Part shown: positions 1-6,665 of the stretch, piece after piece
Layout of the letters: the number at the start of each line of letters is the position of its first letter
Position numbering within the stretch: position 1 is the first letter of the stretch
From: Bacillota bacterium
GTDB lineage: Bacteria; Bacillota_C; Negativicutes; Sporomusales; Sporomusaceae
NCBI GenBank assembly: GCA_023441125.1
Contig: JAEZQV010000163.1
Span: 1 to 8,804 of the forward strand
Length of the DNA: 8,804 nt
Direction: 5' to 3'
Notes under the pieces: model-generated
The model's input: only the letters and a program-made list of their open reading frames with translations
Database searches by the model: none
What the model was told of the DNA's origin: nothing
Position numbers and translations under genes: made by a program

Positions 1-432
1 ATAGTAGACATCACCGTCAACTGCATAGGCAAAGCCTTTGTCAATCAGCGCCTTAACCATAGCCACTATATCGGGAATATGCTCGGAAACCTTGGGGTAC
101 ACATGGGCCCGGCGAATATTGAGTTTATCCATAACTTCAAAATAAGAACCTATATAGCGGTTGGCAATAACATCCCAGGTAACGTGCTCGGCTTTGGCCG
201 AATTAATGATTTTATCATCGACGTCGGTAAAATTCTGGACATGATATACTTCATACCCGGAGTATTCAAGATACCGGCGGATGACATCCCAGGTGATGAA
301 CGGGCGGGCATTGCCGATATGCGGGTGATTATAAGGAGTAACTCCACAGACATACATTTTCACTTTTCCCGGCGTCAGTGGCACAAATTCTTCTTTTTGC
401 TTGGTCAGGGTATTATATACTTTAAGACTCAT
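1..432 (-). CDS. cysS: Cysteinyl-tRNA synthetase, N-terminal part (3' end cut by window edge)
   Basis: Charges tRNA-Cys with cysteine in the cytoplasm. The 144 visible residues begin [10 protein letters not shown] and contain the class I synthetase nucleotide-binding motif in its CysRS form (HPHIGNAR, residues 36-43), preceded by C29, the expected first zinc ligand, in [11 protein letters not shown]. The stretch [12 protein letters not shown] (68-79) is also typical of CysRS. The KMSKS loop and anticodon-binding part lie beyond base 1, so intactness cannot be judged. The ATG at 432-430 is preceded by AAGGAG ten bases upstream, inside the end of cysE. The two genes overlap by 11 bases, so translation is probably coupled and both genes fall under the T-box upstream of cysE. 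Identity is near certain from motifs and context. Confidence 0.97.
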   Translation of the reverse strand, partial: MSLKVYNTLTKQKEEFVPLTPGKVKMYVCGVTPYNHPHIGNARPFITWDVIRRYLEYSGYEVYHVQNFTDVDDKIINSAKAEHVTWDVIANRYIGSYFEVMDKLNIRRAHVYPKVSEHIPDIVAMVKALIDKGFAYAVDGDVYY

Positions 433-1105
433 GCTGTTTCAGCTCCTTTTCCAACTGTGCGATCCGTACTTCCAGCCGCTGCATATTCCGCTGCATACAG
501 AGCAGCATTTCTGCCACAGGATCCGGCAGATCATCATGTTCAAGGTCAATACCGTCTACATCGTCGTCACTGCGGCCTACCTTTTTCCCCTCATGCCAAA
601 CAATTTTACCCGGAATACCGACAACGGTCGAATTGGGCGGCACCTCGCGCAGCACCACCGAACCGGCACCAATTTTGGAATTATCCCCGACGGTAAATGA
701 GCCTAATACTTTAGCACCGCTGGCAACAACCACGTTATTGCCGATGGTAGGATGTCGCTTGCCCTTTTCTTTCCCGGTACCGCCCAAGGTTACTCCCTGA
801 TATAACGTAACATTATTGCCAATAATACAGGTTTCACCAATGACCACACCGGTAGCATGATCAATAAACAAACCTTCCCCGATTGTTGCCCCCGGATGAA
901 TATCCACGCCGGTCAGCAGCCGGTTGAAATAACATATGAGCCGCGGCACAAGCACCCAGCCATGCTTTATATATAGATAGTGGGAGATGCGATGCAGCCA
1001 AATGGCATGCAGTCCCGGATAGCACAACAATACTTCAAGCACGCTTTTGGCTGCAGGATCCCGCTCAAATACTACCCGTACGTCCTTCTTTATCCGAGTA
1101 AACAT
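422..1105 (-). CDS. cysE: Serine O-acetyltransferase
   Basis: Transfers acetyl from acetyl-CoA to L-serine to give O-acetylserine, the carbon skeleton for cysteine synthesis in the cytoplasm. The protein is 227 residues, the short form usual in Firmicutes. It has a helical N-terminal part (1-65), then a left-handed beta-helix of hexapeptide repeats (about 67-165). Visible hallmarks are IDHATG with the catalytic D82/H83 pair, [16 protein letters not shown] with H118, and VVGIPGKIV near 161-169. The tail (195-227, [24 protein letters not shown]) looks like an amphipathic coiled coil. ATG at 1105 is chosen over an in-frame TTG at 1120 because GGGAGGG lies between them, correctly spaced from the ATG. 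It is first in a cysE-cysS operon behind a T-box, which fits control by uncharged tRNA-Cys. Confidence 0.97.
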   Translation of the reverse strand: MFTRIKKDVRVVFERDPAAKSVLEVLLCYPGLHAIWLHRISHYLYIKHGWVLVPRLICYFNRLLTGVDIHPGATIGEGLFIDHATGVVIGETCIIGNNVTLYQGVTLGGTGKEKGKRHPTIGNNVVVASGAKVLGSFTVGDNSKIGAGSVVLREVPPNSTVVGIPGKIVWHEGKKVGRSDDDVDGIDLEHDDLPDPVAEMLLCMQRNMQRLEVRIAQLEKELKQHES

Positions 1106-1138
1106 AGTATTCCCTCCCAATTATAAATTAGAACAAAC

Positions 1139-1171
1139 AAAAAACCACCCTCTCTGTACAGAGACGGGTGG
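1139..1171 (-). terminator. T-box intrinsic terminator
   Basis: Read on the minus strand, CCACCC (1171-1166) pairs with GGGTGG (1150-1145). The stem continues, with one bulged G, into the self-complementary TCTCTGTACAGAGA (1164-1151), and is followed by six T's (1144-1139). It is the termination half of the T-box switch. No other terminator was seen between gltX and this point, so it probably also ends gltX transcripts. Confidence 0.92.
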
Positions 1172-1392
1172 CCCGCGGTTCCACTCTGCTTGGGTACCAG
1201 ATACCCCTGCTTCAACTGATAACGGCAGCAGCCGGGCCGGCTTACTCCTATTTCAGCCAGCCTGCTACCGGGCGCACTTCCGCACAACCGTACCCAGCGC
1301 CGCTCACAGCCAATGGCGGCACCTCTCTGCGGGGGGTAAATGCGTACTTTTCCCGGATCATAGCATTTCCGAGTATTCGAATCGGTTTTTCT
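1139..1392 (-). promoter_or_regulatory. T-box riboswitch leader, probably tRNA-Cys specific
   Basis: An untranslated leader of about 250 bases between the promoter and cysE. The T-box sequence AGAGTGGAACCGCGGG is at 1187-1172. It can form an antiterminator: AGAG (1187-1184) pairs with CTCT (1163-1160), TGGAACC (1183-1177) is the bulge that binds the tRNA end, and GCGGG (1176-1172) pairs with CCCGT (1168-1164). The same 1171-1160 segment is needed for the terminator, so the two folds exclude each other. Stem I features upstream include AAAAGTACGC and an AGAGAG bulge followed by a GCCGC/GCGGC hairpin. The likely specifier codon is TGC (Cys) at 1276-1274 in the context GAAGTGCGCC. A Cys specifier fits the cysE-cysS operon. 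The class is certain; the specifier is read from context and less certain. Confidence 0.93.
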
Positions 1393-1398
1393 GTATAA

Positions 1399-1428
1399 AT
1401 TATACTAATTGTAGCTTGAACATGTCAA
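1399..1428 (-). promoter_or_regulatory. Sigma-A-type promoter of the cysE-cysS T-box transcript
   Basis: Exact TTGACA at 1428-1423 and exact TATAAT at 1404-1399 on the minus strand, separated by 18 bases. Expected start is near 1392. It begins only 16 bases after the gltX stop codon, so cysE-cysS has its own promoter rather than depending on gltX read-through. Confidence 0.85.
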
Positions 1429-1444
1429 GAAACATTCATTCGGA

Positions 1445-2905
1445 TTAAATCTTGGCGATCAGCGCAGTCATTCTGGCCAGGGTGCGTTCTCTGCCAATGA
1501 GCGGAATGAGATTAATAAGCTCGGGGCCATGCATTTTACCCGTTATAGCGATCCGTACAGGCATATATACCTTTTTGCCGCCCAATTTTAATTCTTTGGT
1601 AATGCCTTTTAAGATCGCCTGCACAGCTGCCGGTTCAACGGTTTCAAGCGCAGCCAGCCTGGCTTTAAAGGCCTCCATCACCTGAGGAATATCGGCATCC
1701 TTCATGATCTCGTGGGCTTCATCGTTCTCAAAATCAACTGCGTCGTTAAAGAAAACATCAATATGTTCGGTGATTTGCGCGGCATAACTGATATAGCCCT
1801 GCAGTTCCGCCACTACCTTTACCAGCCATTCCCGTTGACCGGCCGTCAGTTCTTCCCCAATGTAGCCGGCCGCTTTAAGATGCGGCAGGGCCAGTTCGGT
1901 AATAAGCTCGGGGCTGGCCTGCTTAATATAATGGGCATTAATATGATTGAGTTTATCGATATCAAATACAGCCGGATTTTTGGCTACCCGGTCCATGGAA
2001 AATTGTTCAATCAGCTCGGCCGGGCTGAATATTTCCTGCTCACCGGGAGGCGCCCAGCCTAACAGGGCCAGAAAATTTACCAGACCTTCCGGCAGATAAC
2101 CCAGATTCTTATATTGCTCAACCGAAGTAGCGCCGTGACGCTTGCTCATCTTGCTGCGGTCCTTGCCCAGAATCAGGGAAATATGGCCGAATTGCGGCAG
2201 GGGAAGGTTTAGTGCCTGATACAGCAGAATCTGGCGCGGCGTATTGGAAAGATGCTCCTCAGCCCGAATGACATGAGTTATTTTCATCAGGGCATCGTCC
2301 AGTACCACAGCGTAATTATAAACCGGAATACCGTCGGATTTTACAATGACAAAGTCACCAACGCCGTTGGATTCAAAGCTTACTGTATCCCGCACCATAT
2401 CTTTAAATACAATCTGCTGATTGTCGGGAACGCGGAAACGGACGGTAGGCTTACGCCCCTCGGCAATAAACCGTTCCCGGTCGGTCTGGCTCAAATTACG
2501 GCAGCGGCCGGTATAATGCGGATTCTCACCTTTATTCATTTGCTCCTGGCGTTCAGCATCCAATTCTTCCTCACTGCAGTAACAGTGATAGGCTTGTCCG
2601 CCGGCCAGCAGTTTGTCAGTATACTGCCGGTAAATATCGAGACGTTCGGTTTGGCGGTAGGGTCCATACTCTCCGCCCGCGTCAATCCCTTCATCCCATT
2701 CAATTCCCAGCCAGCGCAAGGACGCTTTTATGTTCTCTTCCGATTCCTTGGTTGAGCGCTCCAGATCGGTATCTTCAATCCGGAGGATCAGCTTACCGCC
2801 CGCTTTCCGGGCCAAAAGCCAGTTAAATAAGGCCGACCGGGCGCCGCCAATATGAAACGGCCCGGTAGGGCTGGGCGCAAACCGCACCCGCAGTTCTTGT
2901 TGCAT
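1445..2905 (-). CDS. gltX: Glutamyl-tRNA synthetase
   Basis: Charges tRNA-Glu with glutamate. In many Firmicutes it also mischarges tRNA-Gln for the GatCAB amidation route; whether this enzyme does cannot be told here. The protein is 486 residues, the normal family length. VRFAPSPTGPFHIGGARSAL (7-26) holds the class I HIGH-type motif and KMSKR lies at 252-256. A zinc-type module is visible as C108-x-C110 with Y131 and C135 (YTGRC). The C-terminal helical anticodon-binding part is complete (ends MTALIAKI). ATG at 2905 is chosen over an upstream TTG at 2935 because AAGGAG lies nine bases before it and the family begins at this point (MQQELRVRFAPSPTG). It has a putative promoter at 2965-2993. 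Confidence 0.97.
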   Translation of the reverse strand: MQQELRVRFAPSPTGPFHIGGARSALFNWLLARKAGGKLILRIEDTDLERSTKESEENIKASLRWLGIEWDEGIDAGGEYGPYRQTERLDIYRQYTDKLLAGGQAYHCYCSEEELDAERQEQMNKGENPHYTGRCRNLSQTDRERFIAEGRKPTVRFRVPDNQQIVFKDMVRDTVSFESNGVGDFVIVKSDGIPVYNYAVVLDDALMKITHVIRAEEHLSNTPRQILLYQALNLPLPQFGHISLILGKDRSKMSKRHGATSVEQYKNLGYLPEGLVNFLALLGWAPPGEQEIFSPAELIEQFSMDRVAKNPAVFDIDKLNHINAHYIKQASPELITELALPHLKAAGYIGEELTAGQREWLVKVVAELQGYISYAAQITEHIDVFFNDAVDFENDEAHEIMKDADIPQVMEAFKARLAALETVEPAAVQAILKGITKELKLGGKKVYMPVRIAITGKMHGPELINLIPLIGRERTLARMTALIAKI

Positions 2906-2964
2906 ATCTATGTACTCCTTCCATTTGCATTGCAAAACAATCTTTTAAGTGTCAATCATTGTAT

Positions 2965-2993
2965 ATTCTAGCAGATTCTGCGTCAGCTTGCAA
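2965..2993 (-). promoter_or_regulatory. Putative sigma-A promoter of gltX
   Basis: On the minus strand, TTGCAA (2993-2988, 4 of 6 consensus bases) and TAGAAT (2970-2965, 5 of 6) are separated by 17 bases. They sit in the gap between the terminator at 3035-3069 and the gltX start. The upstream terminator makes a separate promoter likely. No T-box or other leader motif was seen in the roughly 50-base leader. Confidence 0.5.
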
Positions 2994-3034
2994 AGCAAAC
3001 AGTAAGCAGCAAGCGATACTTTTTATCGGGACGA

Positions 3035-3069
3035 AAAGTGCGCTGCCGGATTTAACAGCAGCGCACTTT
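3035..3069 (-). terminator. Rho-independent terminator-like hairpin after the small secreted-protein gene
   Basis: A perfect 12-bp stem, aaagtgcgctgc (3035-3046) with gcagcgcacttt (3058-3069), and an 11-base loop. On the minus strand it starts six bases after the stop codon of the upstream gene. The T-run after the stem is short (TTTT then CG), so termination may be partial. It separates that gene from gltX. Confidence 0.72.
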
Positions 3070-3074
3070 GTTTG

Positions 3075-3356
3075 CTATTCGATTTTTACCACAAACATAC
3101 CATGAACAATATCCGGAATAACCAGCGTGGTGTTGGCACCGCTGAACCCGCCTGACACCGGCTGGGCGCCGTCCGACAGCATGGCCAGCCGCCATACCAG
3201 CTTGTCATTGAGCCATAGTTCACCGCAGGTAGCTCCATCCTGGCGCATAATATTTATATTAAAGCTAAAATCAGCCGCCAGCGCACAGGCCGGATAAACC
3301 AGGATGGTGGTGGCAACGGCAAGCGATACCATAAATTTATAAAGCTTAAGCTGCAT
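3075..3356 (-). CDS. Small secreted protein of unknown function
   Basis: A 93-residue protein I do not recognise. Residues 1-28 form a classical signal peptide: Lys-containing start (MQLKLYK), hydrophobic core (FMVSLAVATTILV) and an Ala-rich end (PACALAA) suitable for signal peptidase I. The mature part is about 65 residues, looks beta-rich (FSFNINIM, GELWLNDKLVWRLAML, TTLVIPDIVHGMFVVKIE) and has one Cys (C44) plus C24 in the leader. The ATG at 3356 is chosen because GGAGG lies seven bases upstream; an in-frame GTG at 3374 and an ATG at 3362 are badly placed relative to it. It sits between ispDF and gltX, which are normally adjacent in this cluster, and is followed by a terminator. Existence is well supported by the ribosome site, signal peptide and terminator; function is unknown. 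Confidence 0.75.
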   Translation of the reverse strand: MQLKLYKFMVSLAVATTILVYPACALAADFSFNINIMRQDGATCGELWLNDKLVWRLAMLSDGAQPVSGGFSGANTTLVIPDIVHGMFVVKIE

Positions 3357-3391
3357 AATCATCCCTCCAAACACATTACTATCGACTATTC

Positions 3392-3421
3392 ATAATATGT
3401 GTGTTTGACAGGCTTTTATGC
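3392..3421 (-). promoter_or_regulatory. Possible sporulation-sigma promoter of the small secreted-protein gene
   Basis: On the minus strand, GCATA (3421-3417) and CATATTAT (3399-3392) are 17 bases apart. This roughly resembles promoters of the sigma-E/sigma-G class (-35 with ATA, -10 beginning CATA). The match to either consensus is incomplete, and no good sigma-A pair was found in the gap. Inference only. Confidence 0.25.
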
Positions 3422-3437
3422 AGAATCATAGACAACA

Positions 3438-4610
3438 TTAAACTGGAGCAGCCATGATCGTAGCCGTTGCATAAGCAGCAATGCCCTGCCCCTCGCCGGC
3501 AAAACCCAGCCCCTCGGTAGTCGTCGCCTTTACATTGACTTGACTGGCAGATACGCCAAGTACGTCAGCAATATTTTGGTTCATCGCTAGTATGTACGGA
3601 GCCAATTTGGGTCTTTGCGCCACAATAGTGGCGTCAATATTATTAACGGCATAACCATGCCCGGCCAGAATATTGCGTACTTCAGCCAGCAGCTTCAGAC
3701 TGGAGATTCCTTTGTACCGGCCGTCCGTGTCGGGAAAATGCCGCCCAATATCCCCCAGCGCTGCCGCCCCTAAGAGAGCGTCCTTAATAGCGTGCAAAAG
3801 CACATCCGCATCGGAGTGCCCTTCCAGGCCTAATGTATGCGGTATATCCACACCACCCAGGATTAATTTCCGTTCCGGGACCAAGCGGTGCACATCATAA
3901 CCAATTCCGCAGCGAATCACTTGTTTTACCTCCTCTTTAGCCAGCAATGCCTCGGCAAACCGCAAATCCTCCGGCGTGGTGACTTTAAGATTTTCGTAAC
4001 TGCCGGCAACTACTTTGACGGTGACGCCCAACCGTTCCACCAGGGCAGCATCATCAGTGCCCAGATACCCATCCTGCGCGGCCTGTTCGTATGCGGCTGC
4101 CAACAGTCCGGCCTCAAACGCCTGCGGCGTTTGCACCGCCCATAATGTACGGCGATCCGGCGTACCGGTAACCAGGCCGGTTGCGTCCGCCGACTTAATG
4201 GTATCCTTAACCGGTACGGCCACAATGGCCGCCCGGTACTCGGCGGCCGCTGCGGCCGCCTGGTTAAACAGCTGCGGGCGGGCCAGCGGCCGGGCGCCGT
4301 CATGGACTATAACCAGTTTACTATTTTCCGGAACCGCTTTCAGGGCATTGGCTATGGAATGCTGTCGTTCAGCGCCGCCGGGTATAACCTGCCAGGGCAC
4401 CGGCAGCTTAAGACCGGCCAGCAGCCTGACAACCGTTGCCTGCTCTTCAGGCGCGGCCGTGACCAGCAGACAGGTTACCTGGTCGGCGGCGCAAGCCGCC
4501 AGAACGGTATGCTCCAGCACAGCTCTGCCGGCCAGCGGCAGCAACACTTTGTTCACAGCGCTGCCCATGCGGTTCCCCCGCCCGGCGGCAGCAATAATAA
4601 CACAAATCAT
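3438..4610 (-). CDS. ispDF: Bifunctional IspD-IspF: MEP cytidylyltransferase / MEcPP synthase
   Basis: Carries two non-consecutive steps of the MEP isoprenoid pathway in one 390-residue cytoplasmic protein. IspD (1-230) joins CTP and 2-C-methyl-D-erythritol 4-phosphate; IspF (231-390) cyclises the phosphorylated CDP-ME product to MEcPP. IspD motifs are [10 protein letters not shown] (7-16) with K21, VHDGARP (102-108), AVPVKDTIK (131-139) and TPQAF (161-165). IspF motifs are GYDVHR (237-242, metal ligands D239 and H241), [13 protein letters not shown] (263-275, H273) and the C-terminal [19 protein letters not shown] (361-379). All key residues are present in both halves. ATG 4610 matches the family start, with GGGAG about 13 bases upstream, slightly far. 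The junction still carries a strong internal ribosome site. Fused forms are known elsewhere, for example in epsilonproteobacteria. Confidence 0.96.
   Translation of the reverse strand: MICVIIAAAGRGNRMGSAVNKVLLPLAGRAVLEHTVLAACAADQVTCLLVTAAPEEQATVVRLLAGLKLPVPWQVIPGGAERQHSIANALKAVPENSKLVIVHDGARPLARPQLFNQAAAAAAEYRAAIVAVPVKDTIKSADATGLVTGTPDRRTLWAVQTPQAFEAGLLAAAYEQAAQDGYLGTDDAALVERLGVTVKVVAGSYENLKVTTPEDLRFAEALLAKEEVKQVIRCGIGYDVHRLVPERKLILGGVDIPHTLGLEGHSDADVLLHAIKDALLGAAALGDIGRHFPDTDGRYKGISSLKLLAEVRNILAGHGYAVNNIDATIVAQRPKLAPYILAMNQNIADVLGVSASQVNVKATTTEGLGFAGEGQGIAAYATATIMAAPV
3918..3934 (-). promoter_or_regulatory. Internal Shine-Dalgarno and GTG start at the IspD-IspF junction
   Basis: On the minus strand a full AGGAGG (3934-3929) lies eight bases before an in-frame GTG (3920-3918) that begins [12 protein letters not shown], exactly where a free-standing IspF would start. 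Initiation here would give a 160-residue IspF, the normal length. The site may allow separate IspF production, or be a relic of formerly separate genes. Confidence 0.55.
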
Positions 4611-4657
4611 ATCGGTATCACTTCTCCCGTGTAAACAAGACTCCCGCCCTGCATTGT

Positions 4658-4688
4658 AAAAAGCCCTCAAGCCAAATGGCTTGAAGGC
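4658..4688 (-). terminator. Rho-independent terminator after the PIN-TRAM gene
   Basis: On the minus strand GCCTTCAAGCC (4688-4678) pairs with GGCTTGAGGGC (4673-4663), one mismatch, loop ATTT, followed by five T's (4662-4658). It begins 13 bases after the PIN-TRAM stop codon. It suggests that ispDF is at least partly transcribed separately, although no convincing promoter was found in the 47 bases before its start. Confidence 0.85.
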
Positions 4689-4701
4689 ATTAAAGTTTAT
4701 A

Positions 4702-5832
4702 TTACATCATTGCTTTGGGTTTGGCGAAGATCATTCTGCCGGCTGCGGTCTGCAGTACAGAGGTTACCAATACGCCCACTGTTTCGCCAATATGCTTTTT
4801 ACCGCCGTCGACAACAATCATAGTGCCATCGTCCAGATAAGCAACGCCTTGCCCCATCTCTTTACCGTCCTTTACAACATGCACAACCATTTCTTCGCCG
4901 GGAAGCACTACCGGTTTCACGGCGTTGGACAGTTCGTTAATATTAAGAACGGATACACCCTGGAGCTCGGCCACTTTATTTAAATTATAGTCATTCGTGA
5001 TTACTTTGGCCTTTAACAGTTGTCCCAGTTTAATAAGTTTCGAGTCCACTTCGGCAATATCATCAAAATCACGGTTGTCAATTTCTACATTCAGCGCCAG
5101 TTCTTTTTGCATACGGTTCAAAATGTCCAGACCGCGTCGTCCCCGATTACGTTTCAGAAGATCAGAAGAATCGGCAATATGCTGAAGTTCTTCCAGAACA
5201 AAGATCGGTATAATCAGCACGCCTTCGATAAAACCGCTTTTGCAAATATCAGCGATCCGACCGTCAATAATAACACTGGTATCCAGTATCTTGGCCTGAC
5301 AAGCGCCTGCTTCGCCCTTATCCTTGGAACGATCTTTACCGTCCCGGCTAAGCCAGGGTAATGTCGGCAAATTAGAAAGCATACTAAATAATTCTTCGCG
5401 TTTTCTAATGGCCACATTAATTCCCAGATAGCCGAGGATAACGCTTAGTAACAGGGGGACATATTTTCCGACAATGGGAATCGGCAAAAAAGCAGACCCG
5501 AGCAAATTAGAAATTATTAGTCCAGTGGCTAAGCCCAACACACCTGCCAACACATCATAGCCAGGCATCTTGTTTAAGCGCAACTCCAGCCAGTAAGTAA
5601 AGTTCCATAAATGTTTCAACAGAAACGGCGCTACCAAAAAACCAACGATTCCGCCAACCAGTCCACCAAAAACAAATGAAAGAACGGTTGTCATCGTAAT
5701 ACCAAACACGCCAATTTTCAAAAATTCCTCACTTACCACAGTAGCTAATAGCGGTATAATTCTGTCCGTTATCATAAGCCCGCCAACAGCTGCCAGCACG
5801 GTAATAATTATTCTAAGTGTTCTGTCAATCAC
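4702..5832 (-). CDS. Membrane-anchored PIN-TRAM domain protein (YacL-like)
   Basis: A 376-residue protein of the YacL type. Four hydrophobic segments fill the N-terminal part (about 8-30, 42-72, 94-114, 124-142). A charged linker follows (144-178, including [13 protein letters not shown]), then a PIN nuclease-like domain (180-305) with acidic residues D184 (LDTS), E214/E215 (LEEL), D263 (EVDSKLI) and D281 (TNDYN). A C-terminal TRAM RNA-binding domain (about 309-371) ends it. PIN domains are usually metal-dependent RNases; the natural substrate of this family is not established to my knowledge. The start is a GTG at 5832 with AAGGAGG eight bases upstream; family members begin at this MIDR-like sequence, so longer upstream starts are unlikely. 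Normally beside disA, here separated from it by three inverted genes. Confidence 0.93.
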   Translation of the reverse strand: MIDRTLRIIITVLAAVGGLMITDRIIPLLATVVSEEFLKIGVFGITMTTVLSFVFGGLVGGIVGFLVAPFLLKHLWNFTYWLELRLNKMPGYDVLAGVLGLATGLIISNLLGSAFLPIPIVGKYVPLLLSVILGYLGINVAIRKREELFSMLSNLPTLPWLSRDGKDRSKDKGEAGACQAKILDTSVIIDGRIADICKSGFIEGVLIIPIFVLEELQHIADSSDLLKRNRGRRGLDILNRMQKELALNVEIDNRDFDDIAEVDSKLIKLGQLLKAKVITNDYNLNKVAELQGVSVLNINELSNAVKPVVLPGEEMVVHVVKDGKEMGQGVAYLDDGTMIVVDGGKKHIGETVGVLVTSVLQTAAGRMIFAKPKAMM

Positions 5833-5956
5833 GGCCTCTACCTCCTTTCCGCAAAAGTATGTTAAATCCAAAAAGTGGAAATACATCTTTATTATGCCCG
5901 TCTTTGAATAAAAAAATACGTCCAGATGAAAAAGCATCTAGGCTGTATCGGATTTT

Positions 5957-5986
5957 AGTATAGCATACAGATTAATCTTTTGTCAA
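5957..5986 (-). promoter_or_regulatory. Proximal sigma-A promoter of the PIN-TRAM gene
   Basis: On the minus strand exact TTGACA (5986-5981) and TATACT (5962-5957, 5 of 6) are 18 bases apart. Expected start is near 5950, giving a leader of about 118 bases before the GTG. The leader contains a small hairpin (5942-5922) followed by seven T's. Confidence 0.7.
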
Positions 5987-5994
5987 AATTTTAT

Positions 5995-6024
5995 ATTGTA
6001 GCATGTATAATTAAGCCTTGTCAA
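5995..6024 (-). promoter_or_regulatory. Distal sigma-A promoter of the PIN-TRAM gene
   Basis: On the minus strand exact TTGACA (6024-6019) and TACAAT (6000-5995, 5 of 6) are 18 bases apart, 38 bases upstream of the proximal promoter. Its -35 box overlaps one arm of the dyad at 6022-6042, so a repressor bound there would block it. Confidence 0.6.
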
Positions 6025-6042
6025 TAATCAACCTGATTATTG
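6022..6042. repeat. 21-bp perfect dyad between divergent promoters (operator candidate)
   Basis: Arms CAATAATCA (6022-6030) and TGATTATTG (6034-6042) are perfect inverted repeats around the 3-base centre acc. A second short pair, AAGCC (6013-6017) and GGCTT (6049-6053), flanks them, followed on the plus strand by TTCTTTT. The dyad overlaps the -35 box of the distal minus-strand promoter and lies 27 bases before the plus-strand -35. No gene ends nearby on either strand that needs a terminator here, so an operator is more plausible, but a weak plus-strand terminator is possible. Confidence 0.5.
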
Positions 6043-6069
6043 CTTCAGGGCTTTTCTTTTGCCTATACA

Positions 6070-6099
6070 TTGACAACCACGGAGAGCTGTTTATATAAT
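6070..6099 (+). promoter_or_regulatory. Strong sigma-A promoter of the small Cys-rich protein gene
   Basis: Exact TTGACA (6070-6075) and exact TATAAT (6094-6099) with an 18-base spacer. Expected start is near 6106, giving a leader of about 20 bases that carries GTGAGGTG as ribosome site before the ATG at 6126. Confidence 0.85.
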
Positions 6100-6125
6100 A
6101 AAGGCAAAGTGAGGTGTTACCTAAC

Positions 6126-6524
6126 ATGCATGATAATAAATGTTGTTCAGACTTTCAGTCTGCTGTAGATGAGTATCTGATCCGCCACCGAAGCGTGCTT
6201 GATATTCTGACCAAGCACCAGGAAGCATCCGCCCGGGTAAATCGCGCCATTGCCAAAGCGGTTACCGGTTGTGGTTGTATTCAGGTAGCTGCCGCCCGTC
6301 AGGCGGTTCCGGAAACCGCTTCCTACAGCGAACTCAAGGATCATATGTCTTCTCACCTTGTAGGCGAGCCCTGTCCGCAATGCCGGGAAGTAATCGCCAA
6401 GGAGTTAGGCCACACTATGTTCTATCTGGCGGCGCTATGCAACCTTACCGGTCTGTCACTGCATCAAGTAATGCAACAGGAATATAAGAATGTCAAAACA
6501 TTAGGCTTCTATCATCTCTCGTGA
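6126..6524 (+). CDS. Uncharacterised small Cys-rich helical protein, MazG-like C-terminal helix
   Basis: A 132-residue, apparently cytoplasmic protein with no signal peptide. It is probably mostly helical: FQSAVDEYLIRHRSVLDILTKHQEASARVNRAIAKAV (10-46), then a GCGC motif (C49, C51), a helix with SYSELKDHMSSHL (66-78), CPQC (83-86), and a final helical part KELGHTMFYLAALCNLTGLSLHQV (92-115). The last part resembles the E-L-G-D-xx-F-Y-L helix of MazG-type nucleotide pyrophosphohydrolases, but the metal-binding Asp is replaced by His (H96), so I do not predict that activity. C49/C51 with C83/C86 could bind a metal such as zinc. ATG 6126 is preferred over an in-frame GTG at 6114 because the latter falls inside the ribosome site (AGGTG, nine bases before the ATG). 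It forms a single-gene unit with its own promoter and terminator. Confidence 0.8.
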   Translation: MHDNKCCSDFQSAVDEYLIRHRSVLDILTKHQEASARVNRAIAKAVTGCGCIQVAAARQAVPETASYSELKDHMSSHLVGEPCPQCREVIAKELGHTMFYLAALCNLTGLSLHQVMQQEYKNVKTLGFYHLS

Positions 6525-6542
6525 TCCTAATTGCCAACTCGC

Positions 6543-6572
6543 ACAGCCTGCAATTGAGGCTGTATTTTTTTT
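6543..6572 (+). terminator. Rho-independent terminator after the small Cys-rich protein gene
   Basis: ACAGCCT (6543-6549) and AGGCTGT (6557-6563) form a perfect 7-bp stem with a 7-base loop, followed by A and eight T's (6565-6572). It begins 18 bases after the stop codon. The following gene at 6666 therefore needs its own promoter; I found no convincing sigma-A or sporulation-sigma pair in 6573-6665. Confidence 0.88.
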
Positions 6573-6665
6573 GTCCGCGCGCCTATTGTCTATACCAAAT
6601 TCTATACGCCCCCTGTTACATAAACATTGTGCCTGTGGGAATGATAGTCGTAAAGGGGGATAAAC

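Noticed and set aside
79..696. Long plus-strand open frame across cysS and cysE
   Set aside because: It lies opposite two clearly identified minus-strand genes, has no ribosome site and low-quality protein composition.
3285..3296. Possible lipobox (YPAC) in the small secreted protein
   Set aside because: Tyr at -3 and Pro at -2 do not fit a lipobox; the following ALAA is a normal signal peptidase I site.
4242..4260. Perfect inverted repeat GGCGGCCGC / GCGGCCGCC inside ispDF
   Set aside because: It encodes a run of Ala residues (117-123 region of IspD) with GCC/GCG codons, which produces such palindromes by composition alone.
4015..4659. 214-codon plus-strand open frame opposite IspD
   Set aside because: Ser/Ala-rich shadow of the GC-rich ispD coding strand; the minus-strand protein has all IspD motifs.
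6573..6665. Promoter for the spoIIP-like gene
   Set aside because: Boxes such as TTGTCT, CATAAAC and GGGAATGATAGT were considered against sigma-A, E, F, G and K patterns, but none had an acceptable partner at the right spacing.
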